Assembly (NCBI RefSeq): GCF_011752625.1
Contig: NZ_VWXD01000001.1
Coordinates: forward strand, 904,655-968,654
Reading direction: 5' to 3'
Source: Candidatus Pantoea formicae
GTDB lineage: Bacteria > Pseudomonadota > Gammaproteobacteria > Enterobacterales > Enterobacteriaceae
DNA: 64,000 bases
Numbering within the stretch: position 1 is the stretch's first letter; each line of letters opens with the position of its first letter. The position numbers and the translations under genes were made by a program. Of the stretch, positions 1-8,920 are shown in pieces. The notes beneath the pieces were generated by a model. It was not told the origin of the DNA and searched no databases. It saw only the letters and a program-made list of their open reading frames with translations.

Positions 1-1029
1 ATCCGCATGGATACGAAACGGCAGACGTTCAGCGCTGGCCGCCGGGAATTTAATCTGTTCTGAAATAGTGCGAATTGCCGCCGCGCGCTCGCCGGTCAGC
101 GGCGCCAGCGTCAATGGCATCGCGTACTGACGCAGCAGTGCCAGTAGTTCTGCATCAGGCACACCATCGTTTTCAATCAGCGATTGCACCAGCAGGCTGT
201 AGCCAACCTTTTCACCGTGCAGCCAATGATGCAGCTCGGGCTGGTGAGTGAGGCGGTTATGAATGGCATGAGCAAAGCCGGGGGTGGGCAGTTGATCGCG
301 CACGCTGTTGGCCAGACCTGCCAGTACGATGTTGGCATCAATCACCTTCACCAACTCCGGCGTGACCTGCTGTTTTTCATTAGCGCTGACGGCGGCTTCA
401 CCCAGTTGGCGATAAACATCCAGCGCACGTTGCGCCGTCATCACTTTGAGATCTAGCGCCAGATCATGCGGGTTATTGCGCAGGTAAGGGGCGAATTCGT
501 AGTACTTCGCCAGCGCATCAACGATACCTGCTTTGAGATAGCGCACATCGCTGCGGGCGATCACTTCGCTGTCCACCAGCACCAGCTCCGGCATTTTACC
601 CAATGGCTGGCTGCGCACGTGGCCGCCCTGCTCGTTATAAATGATGGCAACCGGTGACCACGCAGCGCAGGTCGCCGCCAATGTAGCGAAGTTAATCACT
701 TTCAGATCCGGTAACTGGCTGCCCACCGCTTTGGCAGCATCCAGCACGCGGCCACCGCCCACGGCAAATAGCAGCTCGGCTTGCTGTTGCTCAACGTTGT
801 TTCTCAGCGTTTCGATGGCGGCATCAGTGCATTCACCGTGCAGATACTCCAACTCCCAGCGGATACCGTTGGCTTCTAAACTCTGGCTTAATTCCGGATT
901 AACGGCTTGCCAGGCGTTGGGAGAAGTGAAGATGCGGATATGTGTGGCATAAGGTTTGATAAATTCACCGGCACGCTTACGCAGGCCAGCTTCATGTGCA
1001 TAAGCACGCGGAGATTTGATCGCTAACAC
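1..1029 (-). CDS. hcxA: Iron-containing alcohol dehydrogenase family protein, YbdH/HcxA type (C-terminus cut by window edge)
   Basis: The gene runs off the left edge, leaving 343 codons; E. coli HcxA (YbdH) has about 360, so only some 20 C-terminal residues are missing. The reading frame shows the GGGRxLDxAK nucleotide-binding segment, the TCAAWSP motif typical of the YbdH branch, and a metal-site stretch with HAIHN and LHGEKV. The family reduces 2-oxo acids such as 2-oxoglutarate and 2-oxobutyrate with NAD(P)H in the cytoplasm, or acts as a glycerol-dehydrogenase-like enzyme. I chose the GTG at 1029 because AGGGTGA lies just upstream and an in-frame TAA sits further up. A paralogue with another substrate is possible, so the symbol is by family resemblance. 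Confidence 0.82.
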   Translation of the reverse strand, partial: MLAIKSPRAYAHEAGLRKRAGEFIKPYATHIRIFTSPNAWQAVNPELSQSLEANGIRWELEYLHGECTDAAIETLRNNVEQQQAELLFAVGGGRVLDAAKAVGSQLPDLKVINFATLAATCAAWSPVAIIYNEQGGHVRSQPLGKMPELVLVDSEVIARSDVRYLKAGIVDALAKYYEFAPYLRNNPHDLALDLKVMTAQRALDVYRQLGEAAVSANEKQQVTPELVKVIDANIVLAGLANSVRDQLPTPGFAHAIHNRLTHQPELHHWLHGEKVGYSLLVQSLIENDGVPDAELLALLRQYAMPLTLAPLTGERAAAIRTISEQIKFPAASAERLPFRIHAD

Positions 1030-1358
1030 GTCGTCACCCTGATTAAGAATAAGGCTATAACGAGAAAAGTTATTTTATTTCATGAGGTTAATGCGAAATA
1101 GTTATAGCGCTATGTAATTTATGCATACTACGGTAAATCGCGATATAAGCAATGGAAAAGCCGCCATTTCATTTTCACAAATTCGCATTAGCTTAGTCAT
1201 TTTTCACATATAGAAGCACAAGGCATTACTGATATTCTGAGTTGCTTAGCACGCTGGGTATTTTGAATTAGCGCTTTAAATTGCGCTGTTTCAGCCGCGA
1301 TGCGCTGCTCAATTTGCATTCAATTTACCGCTTCCAGGCGGTTTTTCCGGGGATAGTT
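1030..1358. promoter_or_regulatory. Divergent promoter region, AT-rich
   Basis: This gene-free stretch separates the HcxA-like gene (leftward) from the GNAT operon (rightward). It is clearly more AT-rich than its flanks and should hold both promoters. The only element I can point to is a perfect 10-base palindrome ATAGCGCTAT at 1104-1113. An upstream in-frame extension of the GNAT gene to 1281 exists but has no ribosome binding site. Confidence 0.4.
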
Positions 1359-1904
1359 ATGTCACTTGAATTTCGTCAGGTTAGAGAAGATGAGGTTGAA
1401 ACCTATCAGGCGCTGATGCACGCCGCTTATGCGTCAACGCTGGCACTGGGCATCAAATTTGATGCCGCCACCGCAGATCGCGAAAAGACGCTGCGCCATC
1501 TGCAAAGTCACGGCGTTTATGCGCTTTACGCACAAGACGTGATGGTTTCCTCGGTCACCGTGCGCTATCCGTGGGGACCGCTGCCTGGGCCGTTTGGCCT
1601 GCCGCATATTGGCTGGTTCGGTGCCCATCCCGACTATCCCGGTAAACAGTATGGCCGCCAGGTGCAGGACCGACTGGAACAAGAGATCTTGCTGGGTAAA
1701 CTGCGGGCGCCAGCGGTATCACTGGGTACCGCCACCAGCCATCCGTGGCTGATCGAGATGTATAAAAAACGCGGCTTCCAGCTGATGCACACCACCGATC
1801 TCGGCAAAGGCCACATCACCCAATATATGAAGAAAGTGCTGGATGACAGCGCGCATGATGCGTGGATGACACGTCAGGCCGCACAACAAGGAAGCAAGTT
1901 ATGA
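1359..1904 (+). CDS. GNAT family N-acetyltransferase
   Basis: 181 residues with GNAT features: an N-terminal strand-helix unit (MSLEFRQV...), a central beta segment, and an acetyl-CoA loop region near residues 85-105 (HPDYPGKQYGRQVQDR, a variant of the Q/RxxGxG/A pyrophosphate loop). The C-terminal part has the usual SLGTAT...YKKRGF pattern. I chose the ATG at 1359 rather than the upstream in-frame ATG because GGGGATAG lies just before it. The stop overlaps the next start by four bases (ATGA), so it is translationally coupled to an M20 hydrolase. It may acylate or deacylate-protect the same amino compound handled by that hydrolase; this is inference from context. Confidence 0.8.
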   Translation: MSLEFRQVREDEVETYQALMHAAYASTLALGIKFDAATADREKTLRHLQSHGVYALYAQDVMVSSVTVRYPWGPLPGPFGLPHIGWFGAHPDYPGKQYGRQVQDRLEQEILLGKLRAPAVSLGTATSHPWLIEMYKKRGFQLMHTTDLGKGHITQYMKKVLDDSAHDAWMTRQAAQQGSKL

Positions 1905-3049
1905 GTGTTGATGAACACGCATTAGGCGAGCATTTGGTTGCCTTCCGCCATGAATTACATCGTTTTCCTGAGCTATCCAATCAGGAGTTCGAAACCACTG
2001 CACGTATTCGCCAGCAGCTGGAAAATTACCAAATCCGCGTTTTGGACCTGCCGCTAAAAACCGGTTTAGTCGCCGAAATAGGTCCCGTTGATGGACCGCT
2101 GATGGTACTGCGTTCAGATATTGATGCGCTGCCAATTGAAGAACAGTCTGACGTCACCTTCCGTTCTGAGCGCCCAGGCGTGATGCATGCTTGCGGCCAT
2201 GATTTTCACAGTTCGGCCGCATTAGGTGCAGCCATCTTGCTCAAACAACAGGAAGCGAGTTTGCCCGGCCGCGTGCGCATTCTTTTCCAGGCGGCAGAAG
2301 AAACCGGCCAAGGTGCGCCGGATGTCATCGCTACCGGCGCCTTGAAAGAGGCGGTGGCCATCTTTGGTATTCATAACGATCCTTCGCTACCGCCGGGTGT
2401 GATCGGCAGCAAAGCGGGCCCGCTGACCGCCGCCGTTGATCGCTTCGATATTCGTATCATCGGGACAGGTAGCCACGCGGCCAAGCCACATCAAGGCAAC
2501 GATCCGATTGTGATCGCCGCGCAAATTGTCTCGGCGGCGCAAACGCTGATCAGCCGCAATGCCCCTTCCGGTGATAACGCGGTGGTATCGATTACTCAAA
2601 TTCATAGCGGCAGCACCTGGAACGTGATCCCAGACAGTGCCTGGCTGGAAGGCACCGTGCGTTCATTTTCTCAGGAAACCCGTGAACGCCTGGAACAACG
2701 CTTCCGTGAAATCGTACAAGGCATCGGTGCCGCCTTTGCTGCTGAGGTGGAATTCAATTGGCACGCCGGTCCGCCGTCAGTGGTGAACGATGCGCACTGG
2801 GCCGATTTTGCCCTGCAACAGGCAGCGTCCAGCGGTTTTGAGGCGCGCGTAGTGGAAGCCAGTCCGATTGGTGAAGACTTTGCCTTTTATCAGCAACAAT
2901 TACCGGGTGCATTTATGATGATTGGCACCGGTGAACCCTACGCGCTGCATCATCCCGCGTTTCGCATTAATGATGAGGTGCTGCTACCCACATCACGCTA
3001 TCTGGCGAATTTGGCCGTGGCAGCACTGAACAGTCTGGAGCCGTCATGA
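1901..3049 (+). CDS. M20 family amidohydrolase (aminoacylase / hippurate-hydrolase-like)
   Basis: 382 residues of the M20D amidohydrolase type, a cytoplasmic metal-dependent enzyme that cleaves N-acyl amino acids or related amides. Visible metal-site motifs are RSDIDALPI (about residues 71-79), HACGHD with its cysteine (about 96-101), QAAEETG (about 130-136) and IGEDFAFY near the C-terminus; GxHAAKPHQG in the middle marks the dimerisation lid. The start at 1901 overlaps the GNAT stop by four bases with GGAAGCAAG upstream, and the stop overlaps the MmgE/PrpD start by four bases. Length is normal for the family. The exact acyl substrate cannot be read from sequence. Confidence 0.88.
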   Translation: MSVDEHALGEHLVAFRHELHRFPELSNQEFETTARIRQQLENYQIRVLDLPLKTGLVAEIGPVDGPLMVLRSDIDALPIEEQSDVTFRSERPGVMHACGHDFHSSAALGAAILLKQQEASLPGRVRILFQAAEETGQGAPDVIATGALKEAVAIFGIHNDPSLPPGVIGSKAGPLTAAVDRFDIRIIGTGSHAAKPHQGNDPIVIAAQIVSAAQTLISRNAPSGDNAVVSITQIHSGSTWNVIPDSAWLEGTVRSFSQETRERLEQRFREIVQGIGAAFAAEVEFNWHAGPPSVVNDAHWADFALQQAASSGFEARVVEASPIGEDFAFYQQQLPGAFMMIGTGEPYALHHPAFRINDEVLLPTSRYLANLAVAALNSLEPS

Positions 3050-4362
3050 ACATCACCTCGGTTCTGTCTGAACACATCGTTCACAGTCAGCCGAACGCAA
3101 GCGCACGCGATGCTGCACGGGAAGGTGTGAAGGATTTTCTGGCCGTCAGTTGGCCTGTTTTACAAAGTCAGGTACCGGACAGTGGATTGCCTGCCCTGCG
3201 CAGCGTTTATGCTGATGGCGGTCCGCGCTCGCAGGCGCTGATGCTGGGGTATGCGGCACATGCGCTGGATTACGATGATTTTCACGCCGATTTTCGTGGT
3301 CATCCCAGCGTGGTGATTCTACCCGCATTGTTTGCCTGGCAGGCGCTGCATGCCGCCGAGATTGACGATTTTCTCGATGCTTACGCCATCGGTGTGGAAG
3401 TGGCGGGTCGCTTGGGGCTCGCCGCCAGCCAGCAGCACTATGCTCTGGGCAATCATAACACCGCGACGCTGGGCACCATTGCCGCCGCTGCCGCACTAGC
3501 ACGTTTATTAAAGCTGGATGTCTCTGACACCGCCACCTTGCTTGGCATCGCGACCACCCAAGCCAGCGGACTGCGGGCGCAATTCGGTTCTGCGGTCAAA
3601 CCGCTGCACGCCGGGTTGGCAGCTGAGCGTGCGGTAGCAGCGGCGCAGCTGACGCTGGCCGGGTTTGATGGCAAGCAACATGGCGTGATCGAGGCGTTTC
3701 TTGCCGCCAGCAGTAATCGCCAGGCGCAGCCTGAGAGGCTGGTGGCAGATTGGGGCATGCCGTGGCGTATTGTTTCACCCGGTCTGGAGTATAAACCCTT
3801 CCCTACTTGCGCCGGCACGCACAGCGCTGCAGAAGCAGCACGCCTGTTACGCCACTCTTGGCTGGCAGAGGGTTTATCGCTTGAGGCCTTGCTGGATAAT
3901 ATTACGGATATCAGCGTGGCCTTCCCGCCGGGTGGCGATATTGCGGCGTCGATAACCGTACCGACTAACGGTATCGAAGCGCGTTTCAGTCTTGAATACG
4001 TGATCGCAGCGATGTTGATCTATGACGATCTCAGACTGGAAGATTTCGCCGAAGGCGATCTCAATCATTCAGTGATGCCACTGGCCGCAAAAGTACGCCG
4101 CACACCGGACGACACAGCCCCGCCGGATGCCATCAATCCTACATTGCGTTTTCATCTGGTGACGCTAACCTTGCGCGATGGCACGCAGTTGCAGCAGCGG
4201 CGTACCCGCCAGCAATCATTGGCGGACGGCGTCGATGTTGAGGCGAAGCTGCGACAGGCATTACGTCATGAGAGTGAGGAACGTCGGCAGATGTTGCAGC
4301 ACTGCTGTAAACTGCATTCCTCAGAAGATATAGCAGTGATAAGCCAGTTATTACGTGGGTAG
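3046..4362 (+). CDS. MmgE/PrpD family protein
   Basis: 438 residues, close to the usual 450 for the MmgE/PrpD fold (2-methylcitrate dehydratase, cis-aconitate decarboxylase, iminodisuccinate epimerase and relatives). Recognisable pieces are ALDYDDFHADFRGHPSVVILPALFA (quoted in part: HPSVVILPAL) at about 70-90, GNHNTATLGTIAAAAA near 140, and KPFPTCAGTHSAAEAA near 250. A GGAG lies six bases upstream of the ATG and overlaps the M20 gene end. Coupled to an amidohydrolase and an acetyltransferase, it may isomerise or dehydrate a carboxylic product of that hydrolase; iminodisuccinate epimerases keep similar company, but this is inference. Confidence 0.82.
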   Translation: MNITSVLSEHIVHSQPNASARDAAREGVKDFLAVSWPVLQSQVPDSGLPALRSVYADGGPRSQALMLGYAAHALDYDDFHADFRGHPSVVILPALFAWQALHAAEIDDFLDAYAIGVEVAGRLGLAASQQHYALGNHNTATLGTIAAAAALARLLKLDVSDTATLLGIATTQASGLRAQFGSAVKPLHAGLAAERAVAAAQLTLAGFDGKQHGVIEAFLAASSNRQAQPERLVADWGMPWRIVSPGLEYKPFPTCAGTHSAAEAARLLRHSWLAEGLSLEALLDNITDISVAFPPGGDIAASITVPTNGIEARFSLEYVIAAMLIYDDLRLEDFAEGDLNHSVMPLAAKVRRTPDDTAPPDAINPTLRFHLVTLTLRDGTQLQQRRTRQQSLADGVDVEAKLRQALRHESEERRQMLQHCCKLHSSEDIAVISQLLRG

Positions 4363-4374
4363 GGTAAAACCATC

Positions 4375-5070
4375 ATGACCAAAACGCAGCGCTTGCTCGA
4401 ACTGGTACAACTGCTGCGCTGCCATCGCTACCCGGTGACGGCACAACAGCTGGCCGATCAGCTCGGCATCAGTGTGCGCACGGTCTATCGCGACATCATC
4501 TGCTTACAGCAACAAGGCGTGGAGATTGAAGGCAGTGCCGGGCTAGGTTATCTGCTGAAATCAGACGGTCATTTGCCGCCGCTGATGTTTTCCCGTCATG
4601 AAATTGATGCGCTGGCTTTGGGCTTGGATTGGGTGAGTCGCCACACCGATGCAGAATTGAAATCCGCGGCACAACATGCATTAGCAAAAATTCAGGCGGT
4701 GCTGCCTGAACATTTAACCCATACGCTGGAGCATCAATCTCTGTTAGTTGCCTCGCGCGGTGAAGCGTTGTTCGAAACGCATCTGCCGGAGATTCGTCAG
4801 GCTATCCATACACGCAACAAGATCACGTTACGATATACCGACCTGAAAGAGATGACCTCGACCCGTACTCTATGGCCAGTGGTGCTGGGCTATTTTGATC
4901 GCGTACGTTTATTGTGTGGCTGGTGCGAACTGCGGCAAGACTTCCGTAATTTCCGCGTGGACCGTATTCAAGAAATTGTGGTGAGCAACGAGCTGTATCC
5001 AGGCACCCGCTACCAGTTGCTCAAACGCTGGAAGGACTATCAGCAGGCGCGCTATCCCGATTATCGCTGA
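4375..5070 (+). CDS. HTH/WYL-domain transcriptional regulator (YafY type)
   Basis: 231 residues. An N-terminal winged HTH of the HTH_11/DeoR class occupies about 1-60 (QQLADQLGISVRTVYRDI). A WYL-type ligand-sensing domain follows at about 135-210 (ITLRYTDL ... WPVVLGYFDRVRLLCGWCELRQDFRNFRVDRI), which has the conserved arrangement but LCGWCEL in place of the classical WYL triad region. It starts 12 bases after the PrpD-like stop, so it is likely the last gene of the 1.36-5.07 kb operon and a candidate regulator of it. The ribosome binding site is weak (GGGTAAAACC). Confidence 0.83.
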   Translation: MTKTQRLLELVQLLRCHRYPVTAQQLADQLGISVRTVYRDIICLQQQGVEIEGSAGLGYLLKSDGHLPPLMFSRHEIDALALGLDWVSRHTDAELKSAAQHALAKIQAVLPEHLTHTLEHQSLLVASRGEALFETHLPEIRQAIHTRNKITLRYTDLKEMTSTRTLWPVVLGYFDRVRLLCGWCELRQDFRNFRVDRIQEIVVSNELYPGTRYQLLKRWKDYQQARYPDYR

Positions 5071-5097
5071 TCCATTCACAACCCCACCACTGAAGAG

Positions 5098-5110
5098 CAC
5101 CGGTCCGGTG
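5098..5110. repeat. Short perfect inverted repeat CACCGG-T-CCGGTG
   Basis: A 13-base perfect palindrome 27 bases after the WYL regulator stop. It is too short for a certain terminator and no T-run follows; it may be an mRNA 3' hairpin or a binding site. A second weak hairpin (GACGG...CCGTC, 5173-5192) lies before the next gene on the opposite strand. Confidence 0.25.
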
Positions 5111-5205
5111 GACTGCCCGGTTGGCGAGCCGCCTTGAGGCTGATGACAGAACGTTTTTTTGAAGAAATCAGCGACGGCCCAAAAAGACCGTCCTGTTATC
5201 GACCA

Positions 5206-5430
5206 TCAAATGGTTTCGTCAGGCTCCAGAGCGTCCTGAATGGCATCGGCGAGGTTGCTAATCTCATTCGCTACAGCTTGCAGATCCCATGAAGCCTTGG
5301 AACCACTGGCAGACGTTGAGGCGCTAACCGATTCTTTTGCCACAGCCAAAGCCGCTGCCACAGCAACTGTGCGCTTGTGTTGCTCCGACGTCATGCCCAT
5401 TGGTGGGGGTGCAAAGTAGTCATTTACCAT
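5206..5430 (-). CDS. Small protein of unknown function (74 aa)
   Basis: I do not recognise this protein. It opens with MVNDYFAPPP, has an Ala/Ser/Thr-rich middle and an acidic, amphipathic C-terminal helix ending EPDETI. There is no signal peptide or membrane segment. I judge it real because GGAGAG stands six bases before the ATG and the composition is biased like a folded or disordered protein, not like a shadow frame. It is monocistronic, convergent with the WYL regulator. Confidence 0.55.
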   Translation of the reverse strand: MVNDYFAPPPMGMTSEQHKRTVAVAAALAVAKESVSASTSASGSKASWDLQAVANEISNLADAIQDALEPDETI

Positions 5431-5573
5431 CTCATCTCTCCGTTTACCGCGTTCATATAAAATTCAATCCTGTGTGCATTATCAGGATTATGGTGGAGAG
5501 TGCTAACAATTTTCACCGTCAGCAGCGTTATCAGACAAAATTGCCTGCGCATGGCTAGCCGACAATTAACAGA

Positions 5574-5864
5574 CTAATGGCTGTTAAATTCGGGGCAACG
5601 TACCGTGTTGAGCAGTTGCTGATATTGCGCCTGTTTGCCCTCTTTGAGTGCTACCGCGGCCGCGCTCAGCGCGTTATGGTTCACTTCAGTGCTGATGAAC
5701 ACTTTCTTGATCTGTTCATCAGGCACTGACGGTTTAATTTCACATTGCGCGCGTAAGTCTTTCACCAACGTTTGCTGATTGAGGGCATAGGTCAAACTGT
5801 CATAGGCAGCGGCGTCGACTCCCCAAGCTGCAAACAGCAATGATAAAAAGAGGAAACGTTGCAT
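5574..5864 (-). CDS. Small periplasmic protein, unknown function (96 aa)
   Basis: The protein begins MQRFLFLSLLFAAWGVDA, a clear Sec signal peptide with probable cleavage after about residue 19-21 (VDA-AA). The mature part of about 75 residues is helical and holds two cysteines (QCEIKP and RCPEF), suggesting one disulphide in the periplasm. The ATG at 5864 follows TGGAGGTTAACTCA, a strong ribosome binding site; an upstream in-frame ATG at 5930 has none. I do not recognise the family. Confidence 0.65.
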   Translation of the reverse strand: MQRFLFLSLLFAAWGVDAAAYDSLTYALNQQTLVKDLRAQCEIKPSVPDEQIKKVFISTEVNHNALSAAAVALKEGKQAQYQQLLNTVRCPEFNSH

Positions 5865-6195
5865 TGAGTTAACCTCCAGACTGACGTTATCAGTAGGAGT
5901 GTAGGCCACTTCTGCGGATATGCATTCCATTCAACACTAATGACATCTGGGACGAAGCCAGGAGCACAGACAGAACGATGAGGAATTTTAGTTTTTGCTT
6001 AAAGTTCCAGTAGATGGAAATGCCACCACTCTCCAGTCAGCTATTGGGGTCCAATGTGCACCAAATTCTTTTCATTACTTTTTCATAAACTAAGCTAAGT
6101 GTGATGTAACTAGCAGACAACTGAGGTGATAACGGTTGCTGATTATTTTAAGCACTCTGACAATTAGACTTGTTGGCTAAAAATAAGGGAAAGCG

Positions 6196-7278
6196 ATGCC
6201 ATTGATATTTAGTGAATTATCTGGAGCACCTTCATGGGTACCCGCAGTACTGCTCGTCACTCTCTCATTAGCCGTGGGTTTTCTGGCCCGCTTCTTACTT
6301 CTCAGGTTTATTCGTTACTGGCAGAACCGTGACAGAAAGCTGTTTAAATCACTTGAAAAGCATCTACGTGGTTCCTTGTTTCTTTTCTTCCCCTTGATGT
6401 TGATTAACGTCGGGGTCAACTATATTACCGTTCAGCCAGAGTCACTGTCATTTATCACTACCACGCTGAATATATTTATTATTTTGTCGATATGTTCGGT
6501 TTTGGTCAGGATGACCAACGTCGCACAGGATATGCTCTTTATTCGCTATGATATCAATCTTTCGAATAATCTACGCGCCCGTAAAATTCGGACGCAGATT
6601 ATCTATGTCAAAAAGGTGGCCATTGTCATACTCGTCTCATTCTGTCTTTCTCTCATTCTGCTCAGTTTCCCGAGTGTGCGTAAATTCGGCACGACCATAC
6701 TGGCCGGTGCTGGTGTCGCAGGAATCATCATTGGCTTTGCGCTGCAGAAATCCTTGGTGAATCTGTTTGCCGGGATACAGATAGCCTTTACGCAACCCAT
6801 TAAAATTGATGATGCTGTGGTGGTTGAAAATGAATGGGGCTGGATTGAGGAGATAAACCTGACTTATGTCGTGGTGCGCATCTGGGACTTGCGACGGCTT
6901 GTACTGCCTATTACCTATTTTACTGAGAACGCCTTCCAGAACTGGACGCGTAACAACGCTCAGATTTTAGGCTCTGTTTTCCTGTACCTCGACTATTCCA
7001 TGCCCCTTGAGCCTCTCCGACAGCATTTTGAAAAAATTCTCAGTGAAACAAAGCTCTGGGATCAGCAGACTCAAGTGCTCCAGGTCACTGACACCAGTGA
7101 TAAAACCATGACCATCCGATTATTGATGACCGCTCAGAACTCGCCAACAGCCTGGGATCTTCGCTGCTATGTGCGTGAAAAGATGATTGAGTTTGTTCAG
7201 CAAAATTACCCTGAAAGCCTGCCGCATGTCAGGGCAACACTGACCGATTCAGAGTTAAAGACAGCGGTTCGCCAGTGA
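6196..7278 (+). CDS. Small-conductance mechanosensitive ion channel family protein (MscS)
   Basis: 360 residues. The N-terminal third has hydrophobic segments at about 10-33, 57-75, 88-108 and 140-160. The pore-lining helix and beta domain start near 165: GTTILAGAGVAGIIIGFALQ, then QKSLVNLFAGIQIAFTQPIKIDDAVVVENEWGWIEEI in order, ending with the VLPITYFTENAFQNWTR motif. This is the inner-membrane MscS fold used to release solutes on hypo-osmotic shock; the size matches the shorter paralogues and not the giant MscK/MscM. AAGGGAAAGCG precedes the ATG. It stands alone. Confidence 0.9.
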   Translation: MPLIFSELSGAPSWVPAVLLVTLSLAVGFLARFLLLRFIRYWQNRDRKLFKSLEKHLRGSLFLFFPLMLINVGVNYITVQPESLSFITTTLNIFIILSICSVLVRMTNVAQDMLFIRYDINLSNNLRARKIRTQIIYVKKVAIVILVSFCLSLILLSFPSVRKFGTTILAGAGVAGIIIGFALQKSLVNLFAGIQIAFTQPIKIDDAVVVENEWGWIEEINLTYVVVRIWDLRRLVLPITYFTENAFQNWTRNNAQILGSVFLYLDYSMPLEPLRQHFEKILSETKLWDQQTQVLQVTDTSDKTMTIRLLMTAQNSPTAWDLRCYVREKMIEFVQQNYPESLPHVRATLTDSELKTAVRQ

Positions 7279-7492
7279 CTCAACACTGAGTAACGGGATG
7301 CAAAGGCAGGCTCATTAAGGGCACCATGGTCACCGGGGGATTCGTTAACCTGTGGCCTTGGCTGGATATCTCAATCCATGAGTACAGGGCTCCTTCAACT
7401 TTTCGGGTTAACGCAGAAATCAGATCTAAGAGTGCAAATGGGTAAGCCTGAAGAAGAAGGAGCTGTTAGGTTTAGTTTCGCAGGGGTACATC

Positions 7493-7717
7493 TTAAGCCG
7501 CACTATTAGAATTCAGACAAAACACACACTCTGCAAGATGCCATGAATGATGTTGTGTTCTGACATATTGAGAGGCTTGTTGTGAAGAAATAAACGAACC
7601 CAAGAAAAGCCTTTTTTCTCTTACAGGCAACTGTAGGCACTCTCCTCGATGCAAAGTACAGCGCCCATCATTTCCCGGTGCGCTTATTGTATAGAATTGA
7701 TAATTCATTTTCGTCAT
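7493..7717 (-). CDS. Small Cys/His-containing protein of unknown function (74 aa)
   Basis: The frame reads MTKMNYQFYTISAPGNDGRC and continues with LHRGEC, LPVREKRLFLGSF, and a C-terminal AECVFCLN. The CxxHxxxC and CxxC elements (residues about 20-27 and 64-67) could together bind a metal. A strong ribosome binding site (AGAGGG, six bases before ATG at 7717) supports translation. I do not recognise it with certainty. The overlapping opposite-strand frame (7649-7894) has no comparable start signal. Confidence 0.5.
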   Translation of the reverse strand: MTKMNYQFYTISAPGNDGRCTLHRGECLQLPVREKRLFLGSFISSQQASQYVRTQHHSWHLAECVFCLNSNSAA

Positions 7718-8119
7718 AACATTCCCTCTTTTTTGGGTTTCAGCAGCTCAATCACAATGTGCTTCATTGTAGGTGTTTTCTATAAGCGGGCCGATAAGAT
7801 TATCCAAACTTGCAAGGATAAAATAAGCGTAGTTGCTTTAATAAATCACGTTGGTTTATTTAACTGTTTTTACATTAAACACCAAAAAAGTTGAGTCAGA
7901 ATGTCGTCAATGAAGACTTCGCTAAGATATCAGGAGGTTGAGATTAAATTAATGGTGCAGTCATGTCAGTTATTTTCGCTAACAGCTCTCCCCGCTACGC
8001 TTATAAGTGTAAATCTGCATAAAGAATACGCATTATGTATCAATTTCATTTGCAAGGGTCCACACTAGACCCCTATGCGGGCAATGCCCGGGCAATTTAC
8101 CCCACTAAGGGGGACTATA
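7718..8119. other. Intergenic region before the broken MerR-type regulator
   Basis: AT-rich, no supported gene. It should carry the leftward promoter for the small Cys/His protein and the rightward promoter for the BluR-like gene. The last bases before 8120 (AAGGGGGACTATA) form the ribosome binding site of that gene. Confidence 0.4.
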
Positions 8120-8866
8120 ATGCCTTACCATTCTACAGAGACCGTATGCAGTATAACCGGTACACTTCCTGGTACGCTCCGCGCTTGGCGTCGGGCAGGA
8201 CTCATCACCGCTCCTGAGCAATCTGATGGCTATAGCGCTGGGCAATTATCCCGTATCTTTACCGTTCTCGATATGACCTCCCGTGGAGATACGCTTCATG
8301 AAGTGGCTCAGCAGTTAAAAGGTCATCCCAATGCAGCCCGAAGTGGTTGGGCGTGTCGGCAAGAAGAACTCAACCACCAGTTGAAGAACACTTCAGACGC
8401 GCTATTGGAAGCGCGAATACGTCTTGTTGGAAATGACTACTGCGGGGATGATTTCGTCAATTGCTATCTCCGGCCGCTCAACCTCTGGCTTCGGGCTGAT
8501 ATGAGTAACGGTGCCGAGGAGCGCCAGGCGTGATTCCATCAGGCCGTTGTCAAACACGCCCGCCATATCATGTCAGCGGCACACCGGCGAAAATCCGTTC
8601 CTCTGTTTCTTGAGGCGGTCAGTGTGACAGATCCGACTGAAATTTGGATGGAAGCTATCCGTTTGACCGGTCAGGGGTTCAGGGTTGAGATCTCATCTGA
8701 AGTCACCGGAGTACCTGCCAATGCTGAAAGGTACTACGAGCATCATCTGATGTGGTGTGGTGCCGGGATTTCGCAACTCATGCACTGGAACTATCGCCAC
8801 CGGCTTTTGGACGGCTTACCTGCCTTACTTTGTGGGCCGGAGCAGGCAATGCTGACTGCTGCCTGA
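8120..8866 (+). pseudogene. BluR/MlrA-like MerR-family regulator interrupted by an in-frame TGA (8531-8533)
   Basis: One reading frame from ATG 8120 (after AAGGGGGACTATA) to TGA 8866 gives 248 coding positions with one stop at 8531-8533. BluR (YcgE) and MlrA of E. coli are each 243 residues, so the whole length fits. The N-terminal part has a MerR-type HTH (TLRAWRRAGLITAPEQ, SAGQLSRIFTVLD); the part after the stop has the degenerate cobalamin-binding-like C-domain (HRRKSVPLFLEA, WMEAIRLTGQGFRVEI, MWCGAG). Both halves are in the same frame, so the lesion is a single nonsense codon (for example CGA or TGG to TGA), not a frameshift. A terminator follows at 8890. The next gene is an AriR-like protein, the known target class of BluR. 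Confidence 0.75.
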
Positions 8867-8889
8867 TACCCCTTCGCAAGGTTTGAACA

Positions 8890-8920
8890 GCCTGTCAGAG
8901 TCGTCTTCTGACAGGCTTTA
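8890..8920 (+). terminator. Rho-independent terminator of the BluR-like gene
   Basis: A perfect 10-base stem GCCTGTCAGA / TCTGACAGGC (8890-8899 and 8907-8916) with a 7-base loop, followed by TTTA. It lies 24 bases after the stop and separates the regulator from the AriR-like gene, which therefore needs its own promoter. Confidence 0.8.

Noticed and set aside
184..952. Three plus-strand frames at the left edge
   Set aside because: They are antisense to the YbdH/HcxA-type dehydrogenase, whose frame is open through to the edge.
5173..5192. Terminator for the 74-aa small gene
   Set aside because: Five-base stem without a T-run on the relevant strand; too weak to call.
7649..7894. 81-codon plus-strand frame
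   Set aside because: No start signal; overlaps the better supported minus-strand small gene.
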